A stretch of 64,000 bases of DNA from Exilibacterium sp. (GTDB lineage: Bacteria > Pseudomonadota > Gammaproteobacteria > Pseudomonadales > Cellvibrionaceae): contig JANQMH010000029.1 in NCBI GenBank assembly GCA_028280195.1, positions 35,724-99,723 of the forward strand, in the 5' to 3' direction. The first letter of the stretch is position 1. Each line of letters starts with the position of its first letter. Below are positions 58,497 through 64,000 of the stretch, in pieces. The notes below the pieces were generated by a model. It was given only the letters and a program-made list of their open reading frames with translations, searched no databases and was not told the DNA's origin. The translations under genes and the position numbers were made by a program.

Positions 58497-59237
58497 CTAT
58501 TTATTGTTTTTGCGCGCCAGACAGACGCCTGCCAGCCCGAGCAACAGCAGCGCCAGCGAGCCCGGCTCATTGACCGGCACAGCACGGTTGATATCGACAC
58601 TGCCGTTGATATAGAACCCGTTGCCGCCGTCGATGTCGCCGTGAAACAGGCCGCCGATATTGTCAAGGCTGATATTGATCGCCATGGTCCAGGTTTCGCC
58701 GGCGAGGATATCGCCCAGTTCGAAGCCGAGGGCCATGGCCACATCGTCCTCGCTGCCCTCGGGTACGGCGTTACTGTTATCGAGAGCGCCGAGAAAAAGA
58801 TTGTCATAAATATCGCCGAAGACAAAACCGGGCTCATCGATTTCCCAGCTGTCGGCGGCGCTGTCACCACTGCCGCTGCCGGCAACGGCAATCAGGCGGC
58901 CGAATTCATTGAAGGAACTGTTTAGATCCGGGTCGATCTCACCGTCGAGATAGCCGAACAGGTTGACATCGCTCAAGGTGGCGGCGGTATTGTTGGAAAA
59001 CGCCCACGACAGGCTGCCGATACCATCGGCATTGAGGGTATTGGTAAAGGTTATATCGATACCCGAGCCGTCAAAGTCATTGAACACGCCGTCCAGATAA
59101 CCCAGCGGGCCGGTGCTGACTGACGGCGAGTGCAGAAACGCACCGGCATCGTAGATCTCGTAGGCATGGGCTGGCGCAGACAGACCAGGATTGAAAACCA
59201 GGCAAAACAGAGCGAATTGGTATGAAAGCCTTTTCAT
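58497..59237 (-). CDS. PEP-CTERM sorted exported protein
   Basis: A 246-residue exported protein with a signal peptide ending at APAHA and a C-terminal sorting signal: NEPGSLALLLLGLAGVCL followed by the basic ARKNNK. That is the PEP-CTERM layout recognised by exosortase. The middle part is rich in Asp, Gly, Ser and Asn and has no enzyme motif; it looks like a surface or matrix protein. A good GGAGGAG precedes the ATG. The RHS gene starts 68 nt downstream on the same strand, so the two may be co-transcribed. No exosortase gene is in the window. Confidence 0.9.
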   Translation of the reverse strand: MKRLSYQFALFCLVFNPGLSAPAHAYEIYDAGAFLHSPSVSTGPLGYLDGVFNDFDGSGIDITFTNTLNADGIGSLSWAFSNNTAATLSDVNLFGYLDGEIDPDLNSSFNEFGRLIAVAGSGSGDSAADSWEIDEPGFVFGDIYDNLFLGALDNSNAVPEGSEDDVAMALGFELGDILAGETWTMAINISLDNIGGLFHGDIDGGNGFYINGSVDINRAVPVNEPGSLALLLLGLAGVCLARKNNK

Positions 59238-59889
59238 AACTCCTCCGGCGATTCTTATTTATATAGCGGTTGCTAGTAACGACATCCGGCCAGCTGTCTC
59301 CAAAGCCAAAGGCCGGTAGCGTTTAGATGCGCATATCACTAAGCAACTGCTTATATAATGACGATATCAATTTAGTGTGACATTTTTTGAAACATATGAT
59401 TAAAAAAACTTTAAGCCGTCACCGATCCCGTAGTGGAAAAAGCAGCAAAAGAATGGCAAGAATCTGCCGCTGCGCATAGCGGTAAGCGGAGAAGGTAACG
59501 ACACAAGATTGAGGCAAACCGGCCTCGGCACAGAAATTTCTTGGTACTGAAGATATAGAGAGAGAACCGATATCGAAGCAATATCGCTTTATCAACAAAA
59601 ACATTTCCCTGTTACCCTTTTTTATACTGACAAAATCTTATAACGGCAAAAACTGTCTCCGTACCACCAAAAAAGCACGGCGTTGCACGCCTTGCTTTTG
59701 ACTGCAGCGGTTTGACCACAGCAGCACCACAAATGGGGATTCTAACGACAACCGATCACGCCTAAAAGCGTGAACCAAATCACAACATATCGCGACAGTG
59801 ATTGCAAGCCTCGCCGTCCTAGTGGGGGGAGAGTAAAGCGAAAATATTATTTGTGGTCTATATGATCCTGGGGATTTTTACGACAGGTT
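59238..59889. other. AT-rich 650-bp gap upstream of the PEP-CTERM gene
   Basis: No convincing gene, RNA or terminator is seen. The part near 59330-59420 is AT-rich (ATATAATG, TTTTTTGAAACATATG) and is the probable promoter region of the PEP-CTERM-RHS unit, but no clear -35/-10 pair could be assigned. Confidence 0.5.
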
Positions 59890-60423
59890 TCAGTTTACAC
59901 TCAGCCGTGCGAGCACATACTGGTGTACCTTCTCAGAGAAATTCTGATTGACAACTAAGCCCGTATCGCGAAAACCTGTTTTCTCCGCCACCCGTTTTGA
60001 GGCCTCGTGCCCCGGCATAATAAAAGCTTTTATCTGCCTGGTATCGGTTTCGGCAAAAAGGTGGGCCGTCAGCGCCTGTGCGATTTCTGTCGCCAGACCC
60101 CGCCGCCAGTGCTGCGGCAGCAGTGCGCAGAAGATTTCCGCCTCGCCCCGGCCGAGTGGGCTTATACCGCAGCAGCCGGCGAAAACTCCGGAAACTTTTT
60201 CCTCGACTGCCAGGGCAAAAAGCGGTTGCTCCGAATCATAGGATGCAAGGGTGCTTGCAAATAACTGCCTGGCTCCCGCGGCGGTTTTTATCTCATCGCC
60301 AAAAGCGAGATAGCGCGTTGCCTCGGGTGTTGTCATAAAGCGGATCAGCGAGGGTAGATCGGCGGAATGAAAGCGCCGCAAAACAAGTCGCTCGGATTCT
60401 ATGGCAGTGGGAACAGGGTACAT
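59890..60423 (-). CDS. GNAT acetyltransferase, RimJ/RimL-like
   Basis: A 177-residue N-acetyltransferase. It starts with the RimJ/RimL-type pattern TAIESERLVLRRFHSADL and has GCCGISPLGRGEAEIFCALL (beta strands 4-5) and the acetyl-CoA loop QHWRRGLATEIAQAL; the C-terminal motif is ASKRVAEKTGF. Such enzymes acetylate protein N termini, amines or small molecules; the substrate is unknown. It stands alone between two gene-free gaps in the accessory island. Confidence 0.87.
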   Translation of the reverse strand: MYPVPTAIESERLVLRRFHSADLPSLIRFMTTPEATRYLAFGDEIKTAAGARQLFASTLASYDSEQPLFALAVEEKVSGVFAGCCGISPLGRGEAEIFCALLPQHWRRGLATEIAQALTAHLFAETDTRQIKAFIMPGHEASKRVAEKTGFRDTGLVVNQNFSEKVHQYVLARLSVN

Positions 60424-60584
60424 GGAACACCTCGATCATCAGCCGGGGCGCGACAGGCGGCACCCGGCCAGAATTCCAAAATATTGCCACCCGGGTCGGT
60501 GACAACTGATAATATAAATGATTTTTATTTGTCACCGGACCGAAGGTACTGGGTTTAGGAAACAACGGTGGTGGCTGATCCGGC

Positions 60585-60776
60585 CCTAACCCGGTTGGGG
60601 TCTGGGGTTCGAGACACACCGTAAACCCCCGCAAGCGGGCCCGGCCCGAAATCACAGATTTCGGTCGTTCCGCGGGGCGAAGCAGTGCTTCGCCTTTGTC
60701 CGCTTCACCCCTGGGGGCTTCACGCCAGCATCCCTGCTGGCGAGAGTCTCGAACCCCAGACCCCAACCGGGTTAGG
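60585..60776. repeat. 192-bp structured element with perfect 31-bp inverted ends
   Basis: The arms at 60585-60615 and 60746-60776 are perfect inverted repeats of 31 bp, beginning CCTAACCCGGTTGGGGTCTG. The 130 bp between them contain four smaller hairpins: CCCGC/GCGGG at 60628-60639, CCGAAATC/GATTTCGG at 60646-60664, GCGAAGC/GCTTCGC at 60677-60693 and GCCAGCA/TGCTGGC at 60724-60741. Imperfect pairing extends outside the arms (CGGTGGTG and CTACCACCG). It has the look of a small non-coding mobile repeat or folded RNA. No tRNA can be drawn from it. Confidence 0.88.
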
Positions 60777-60944
60777 ACCTACCACCGCAGTTCCAATAAC
60801 ATCTGCTAAGCACCATTCGTCATCGACCCCATTAAGGCAGTGCCGGGTGGCAATACCCCCATCCCGGCACAAAACCTCGGCGCCGCTACAATGCCGAGAT
60901 CCCACAAGCACATGTTTGGCAACCCTAACAGCGACTGCCGTGTT
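60777..60944. other. Gap between the structured element and the next gene
   Basis: No gene or clear site; part of the 521-bp gene-free stretch 60424-60944. Short open frames here are translations of the inverted repeat and are not credible. Confidence 0.4.
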
Positions 60945-61427
60945 CTATAACCATTTATACATTATCAAAGCATCAATATAACCTAGCACTGGATGATTGA
61001 ATGCTTTAGGTAAGCAGCCGACTGTGTCAAAACCAAGCCTGTTCCATAGCCGAACAGCCCCTTTATTACTCGATGCGACAAAATTAAATTGCATGGCCTT
61101 ATATCCAAGCTCCTTGGCAACTACCTGGGAGTGCTCACACATGGCTGTAGCCAGCCCCCGGCCTCTGGCTGAAGACGATACCATGTAACCACAATTACAA
61201 ACGTGATTTCCAGGCCCCGCTTGATTTGTCTTTATATAATATGTACCAAGAATATGGCCATCCTCCTCAAAAACGTAAGTTTTTCTCGGAGACATTAACC
61301 ATATTTTTCGTGCCTGATCCCTGTTCGTATCAATTGCATAAGCATAAGTTTCGCCGGCTTTAACGACCTCATGGAAGATTGGCCAGATTGAATCAAAGTC
61401 TTCTTTAGTAGCTTCTCTAATAGCCAT
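60945..61427 (-). CDS. GNAT N-acetyltransferase
   Basis: A 160-residue acetyltransferase of the general GNAT type. Visible are the N-terminal IREATKEDFDSIWPIFHEVV, strand-4 ILGTYYIKTNQAG, the acetyl-CoA loop SSSARGRGLATAMCEHS and the end NFVASSNKGAVRLWNRLGFD. The base composition is lower in GC than that of the ribosomal and RHS genes, suggesting recent acquisition. It follows the methyltransferase and a small frame on the same strand. Substrate unknown; antibiotic or amine acetylation cannot be told apart. Confidence 0.9.
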   Translation of the reverse strand: MAIREATKEDFDSIWPIFHEVVKAGETYAYAIDTNRDQARKIWLMSPRKTYVFEEDGHILGTYYIKTNQAGPGNHVCNCGYMVSSSARGRGLATAMCEHSQVVAKELGYKAMQFNFVASSNKGAVRLWNRLGFDTVGCLPKAFNHPVLGYIDALIMYKWL

Positions 61428-61437
61428 CGCGTTCTAT

Positions 61438-61644
61438 CTACCGGTGAAAATGATATCGCCAAAACCGCCGACAAAACCTAGTGTAAATGCTCTTGCCGCT
61501 TTCAGTTTTTTTATACCCTTTGAGCCAATCAATAAGGCCCTTCCCGTTTTTTTGACCATGCCCCCTCCTCGGCAACCAATACCGCAATAACCGGCAGTAG
61601 GGACCAGGCGAAATGCAGAGCAGGATGTAGGGCCTTGAAGGCAT
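61438..61644 (-). pseudogene. Small frame or gene remnant between methyltransferase and GNAT
   Basis: An ATG at 61644 with AGGAGG eight bases upstream opens a 68-residue, strongly basic frame (many Arg, Lys, Trp and Tyr) ending 10 nt before the GNAT start. A second frame from a TTG at 61652 instead contains KKTGRALLIGSKGIKKLK and FTLGFVGGFGDIIFTG, which resembles the GFVGGFGD-type segment of RHS or other polymorphic toxins. Either this is a small basic peptide gene or a frameshifted remnant of a toxin-like gene. The ribosome binding site favours the first, the residue pattern the second. Confidence 0.35.
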
Positions 61645-61648
61645 GAGG

Positions 61649-62506
61649 TCAACCTCCTGTTTTGTTCTCCGCCTTTCGCGCAACAATCGCCATATCAGGA
61701 GAATCCGGGGCAAAAGCCGTGCCCGCGACATCCGCGTAAAATTCCATAACATCGAATCCGCTCGCTTCAAACTCCTCCCGCAACGAATCCTGAGTGAAAT
61801 ATTGCAGCCAGTTATAGACAACACGAGTTCTTTTCTCTTCGATTATTGTGTATTTGTCAAGAGTGGCCTTTTCCTTTTCATATTTGAATATGTTTAAGAA
61901 TCCATAATAGTTATCGGCAGACCAGAAATTATCGAGCTGATTATATTCATATGTTGCGACCTCTTCCCTGCTATCGAACACATTTAGCGAATGAACATCC
62001 AACAGAACGGATCCGCCGGGTTTTAGAAATTCGTGAAATTTAGCCAGCAGTACTTTCCTTTGAGCATGACTCAATGCACAAAAATCACAAAAAATCATTG
62101 TAATGATGTCAAACCTTTTTTCAGTCTCGAACTCCAGATAGTTTTGCTGAAAATAATTAATATTCAATCCTTTTTGCTCAGCAGTCTTTCTCGCATACTG
62201 GATTGATCTCTCTGAAAAATCGATCCCGGTAACATCGGCATTGTTTTCTGCAAAAAGAGCGGTATACAGCCCCGGTCCACAACCAAAATCTGCTACACTC
62301 GTATTTGCGTCTATACCAAAATGAGACACTATCCATTTCACAGAACGGGCAATGAAATCTCTGTTTCGAGATGAAAGGTCAACAGATTCGCTCAAATGAT
62401 ACTCAAGCATCTTCATTGATGTATGTTCATCAGTCCATAGTTTATCTGCTGTATAGAATTGAAAAAGCTGTGGGCGCGAGTTTATTTCTTCTAAGGTATG
62501 AAACAC
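61649..62506 (-). CDS. Class I SAM-dependent methyltransferase, AT-rich
   Basis: A 285-residue methyltransferase. Motif I VADFGCGPGLYTALFA has its loop at residues 73-79; GIDFSERSI is motif II; FDIITMIFCDFCALSH is the following motif region; LKPGGSVLLDVHSL is motif VI. The last 100 residues (from DNFWSADNYYGFLN) likely bind the substrate, which is unknown. The gene is clearly AT-rich compared with the genes around 50-58 kb, a sign of transfer. It appears to form a unit with the small frame and the GNAT gene downstream. Confidence 0.9.
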   Translation of the reverse strand: MFHTLEEINSRPQLFQFYTADKLWTDEHTSMKMLEYHLSESVDLSSRNRDFIARSVKWIVSHFGIDANTSVADFGCGPGLYTALFAENNADVTGIDFSERSIQYARKTAEQKGLNINYFQQNYLEFETEKRFDIITMIFCDFCALSHAQRKVLLAKFHEFLKPGGSVLLDVHSLNVFDSREEVATYEYNQLDNFWSADNYYGFLNIFKYEKEKATLDKYTIIEEKRTRVVYNWLQYFTQDSLREEFEASGFDVMEFYADVAGTAFAPDSPDMAIVARKAENKTGG

Positions 62507-62916
62507 AAATTTCCCCTGTTTTTATCGACACATAATGAATCACCTCGGGTTTGACAGAGGCCCGTTTAATTGAGTCAAACTACCATCATTCATAGCTGGC
62601 TTCTCCAGTTGACAGCAATCGGCTGTTCAATACTCTGCCGGCGACATATTGTCAATGAGCTTCGGTAAGCGACTGTTGTTGAACACGCCTACTGGCCCAA
62701 GGTAGCATATATAGTCGCCGCTGAGTACATTGTAATAGAGTAATATATAATAAGGCGCGTTATTTCGACCGGGGATGGCGAGATGGCTATGGGTTGCTCT
62801 CACAGCCTCCGGCTGCAGCACCTAAACTGCTTGGCCGCCTGCAGCGCCGCAAGCGACTCCTGCTCCGGCCCATACGCAAATCGTTATGCATCAGGAATTA
62901 GCTTACTCAACCAATA
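62507..62916. other. Divergent gap with a transposase-like remnant
   Basis: A 410-bp gap between the divergent methyltransferase and oxidoreductase genes. It must contain promoters for both, but none is clear. The only coding-like trace is the fragment listed at 62627-62686. No attC-like site could be confirmed. Confidence 0.4.
62627..62686 (-). pseudogene. Possible IS3-type transposase C-terminal remnant
   Basis: The last about 19 residues of a short minus-strand frame, VFNNSRLPKLIDNMSPAEY, resemble the end of IS3-family OrfB transposases (typically YNxxRLHSxLGxxSPxEYE). Upstream of it the resemblance is lost. Short and weak evidence. Confidence 0.3.
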
Positions 62917-62976
62917 TTGCCTGCTAACAGACTATCGGTAACCGGCAATATTGACTTCTTACCTCTTAAAAAGGCC

Positions 62977-63729
62977 ATGTATATGACACTTAATACTCAA
63001 CAGGAAGAATTGTGCGCTTCCAGTCAATGGGATTTCTCGGACTTAAGGGCGCTATTCTTAAACTGCACATTAAAGAGATCCCCGGAGCTTTCGCATACAC
63101 AGGGGCTCATAGATATATCAAAAGCCATTATGGAAAAGAGCGGAATTACAGTAGATGTTTTAAGGCCTGTAGATTATGACATCGCTTATGGGGTATGGGG
63201 AGATATGACTGAGCACGGTTGGGAAAAGGATGATTGGCCCGACATTTATGAAAAAGTAAAAGCGGCCCATATTCTGGTGATTACCTCATCGATTTGGTTA
63301 GGAGAAAAAACATCAGTATGCACCAAAGTGATTGAGCGCTTGTACTCCACATCCGGAGACCTCAATGAAAGCGGGCAGTATGCCTACTATGGAAGGGTGG
63401 GAGGGTGCTTGATTACTGGCAATGAAGACGGCGCCAAGCACTGCTCCATGAATATTCTGTATTCACTGTCTCACTTAGGGTATGTGATTCCCCCACAGGC
63501 AGATGCAGCCTGGCTGGGAGAGGCCGGCCCCGGCCCCTCTTATTTGGATGCAGGTTCAGGCGGCCCTGAAAATGATTTTACCAACCGAAACACCACTTTT
63601 ATGACCTGGAATTTGATGCACATGGCAAGGATGATCAAGGACAGCGGCGGCATTCCCGCTCATGGGAATCAGCGCTCCAAATGGGATGCAGGTTGCCGAT
63701 TTGACTATCAAAATCCAGAGTATCGCTAA
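62977..63729 (+). CDS. Flavodoxin-fold NAD(P)H-dependent oxidoreductase
   Basis: About 250 residues of the NADPH-dependent FMN reductase/flavodoxin-like family. The first strand and phosphate region read LRALFLNCTLKRSPELSHT, followed by a helix and strand (GITVDVLRP), then AHILVITSSIWLGEKTS for flavin binding, and GRVGGCLITGNEDGAKHC. I prefer the ATG at 62977; a start 20 codons earlier (62917) is in frame but gives an unrelated-looking extension. Substrate unknown. The gene is divergent from the methyltransferase and AT-rich relative to the core genes. Confidence 0.85.
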   Translation: MYMTLNTQQEELCASSQWDFSDLRALFLNCTLKRSPELSHTQGLIDISKAIMEKSGITVDVLRPVDYDIAYGVWGDMTEHGWEKDDWPDIYEKVKAAHILVITSSIWLGEKTSVCTKVIERLYSTSGDLNESGQYAYYGRVGGCLITGNEDGAKHCSMNILYSLSHLGYVIPPQADAAWLGEAGPGPSYLDAGSGGPENDFTNRNTTFMTWNLMHMARMIKDSGGIPAHGNQRSKWDAGCRFDYQNPEYR

Positions 63730-63749
63730 ATGGGCCGAAAACTGCACAG

Positions 63750-63848
63750 CAAGTCAATGCACTTCGCACCTTCGGCGCCCGGCGGGCCTACGAAAAAGTG
63801 GGATTTAACATTCAAATCCCAAGCGTCCGGTACTGCAGGACATTATAA
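63750..63848 (+). pseudogene. GNAT acetyltransferase C-terminal remnant
   Basis: Directly after the oxidoreductase gene, one frame reads VNALRTFGARRAYEKVGFNI and stops at 63846-63848. The ARRAYEKVGF part matches the C-terminal signature of GNAT enzymes, but no start or upstream domains remain. Most likely the 3' end of a lost gene, marking a deletion or insertion junction next to tuf. Confidence 0.55.
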
Positions 63849-63875
63849 AAAAGCCCTGCTATGCAGGGCTTTTTT
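63847..63875 (-). terminator. Terminator downstream of tuf
   Basis: The 8-bp stem AGCCCTGC/GCAGGGCT is flanked by A-runs and T-runs and so works in both directions. It lies about 40 bp past the tuf stop and closes the str operon, which in most relatives would read on toward rpsJ. Confidence 0.9.
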
Positions 63876-63880
63876 AGTCA

Positions 63881-63908
63881 CTAGTTACTAGTCGCTAGAG
63901 ACTAGTGA
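63881..63908. repeat. CTAG heptamer element 4 (downstream of tuf)
   Basis: Four heptamers in tandem: CTAGTTA, CTAGTCG, CTAGAGA, CTAGTGA, then CTC. It lies between the tuf stop and its terminator. Same layout as elements 1-3 in the ribosomal cluster. Confidence 0.87.
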
Positions 63909-63916
63909 CTCGCTTG

Positions 63917-64000
63917 TTATTCTACGATCTTCGAGACCACGCCCGCTCCTACCGTGCGGCCGCCTTCGCGGATGGCGAAACGCAGCCCGTCTTCCATCGC
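63917..64000 (-). CDS. tuf: Elongation factor Tu, C-terminal end (partial)
   Basis: The last 27 residues of EF-Tu are visible, reading MEDGLRFAIREGGRTVGAG and ending VVSKIVE with a TAA stop at 63917-63919; the rest lies beyond the right edge. Domain 3 of EF-Tu ends with exactly this pattern. Its position shows that the str operon end and the S10 cluster face the same way but are separated by the accessory island. Confidence 0.95.
   Translation of the reverse strand, partial: AMEDGLRFAIREGGRTVGAGVVSKIVE

Noticed and set aside
60293..60766. Open frames across the 60.6-kb inverted repeat
   Set aside because: The same LEPQTPTGLGP string appears on both strands because the arms are inverted repeats; no domain is recognised.
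60585..60776. A tRNA gene suggested by GGTTCGAGAC
   Set aside because: No acceptor stem, anticodon arm or D-arm can be drawn; the T-arm-like string is part of the long inverted arm.
60424..62916. Integron attC sites, since GNAT, methyltransferase and flavoprotein genes are common cassettes
   Set aside because: I found strings like CCCTAAC and GTTATGC but no properly paired core and inverse core sites, and no integrase gene is present.

Overview
The window is a GC-rich chromosomal segment of a gammaproteobacterium. It carries fabA-fabB, ispB, a UvrA/MFS/SSB neighbourhood of the Pseudomonas type, a zinc-free S14, a PEP-CTERM protein, a TonB-dependent receptor next to a GH31 glucosidase resembling Cellvibrio enzymes, and a full S10-spc-alpha ribosomal cluster. 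A marine, Cellvibrionales-like organism is my best guess; the genus cannot be fixed from this sequence.

Layout. 0-3.2 kb (+): DUF4350-like fragment, MoxR AAA+ ATPase and DUF58 protein, an envelope-linked chaperone operon. 3.2-8.1 kb (-): rplU-rpmA, obgE, DUF402, proB and an HisC-like aminotransferase. 8.4-16.5 kb: ispB, pgi, phosphohexomutase, galU, fabA-fabB and a reductase-like protein that has lost its YxxxK residues. 16.6-26.6 kb: ssb, MFS transporter, lipoprotein, methyltransferase, two tandem unknown acidic proteins, a RAYT-like Y1 transposase, an Ala-rich exported protein, uvrA. 26.7-34.2 kb (-): CRTAC1-like lipoprotein, TonB-dependent receptor and GH31 enzyme; the last two share an identical 18-bp operator-like sequence. 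34.4-48.8 kb (-): rpsJ to rplQ, 28 genes in canonical order. 48.9-63.9 kb: an accessory island lying between tuf (its 3' end is at the right edge) and rpsJ. It holds a 2840-residue VWA/Ig/RHS protein ending in a PD-(D/E)XK nuclease-like toxin domain, a small gene just downstream that may be its immunity protein, a PEP-CTERM protein, two GNAT acetyltransferases, a methyltransferase, a flavodoxin-fold oxidoreductase and several gene remnants.

Three kinds of repeated DNA stand out. (1) A core RTGGGTGTCC, often as inverted pairs, occurs in clusters at about 7.2, 12.4-12.6 and 20.4-20.65 kb and on both sides of the Y1 transposase, which looks like a REP/RAYT-type system. (2) A 28-bp element made of four heptamers of the type CTAGNNA, always followed by CTC, sits in three intergenic gaps of the ribosomal cluster and downstream of tuf; a related 14-copy heptamer tandem array lies at 34.3 kb. 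(3) A 192-bp structured element with perfect 31-bp inverted ends enclosing four hairpins lies at 60.6 kb.

The most promising candidate for an undescribed system is the exported VWA-Ig-RHS-nuclease giant with its adjacent unknown gene. The GGGTGTCC/transposase family and the CTAG heptamer element are the next best. All functional statements come from reading motifs by eye; no database search was possible.
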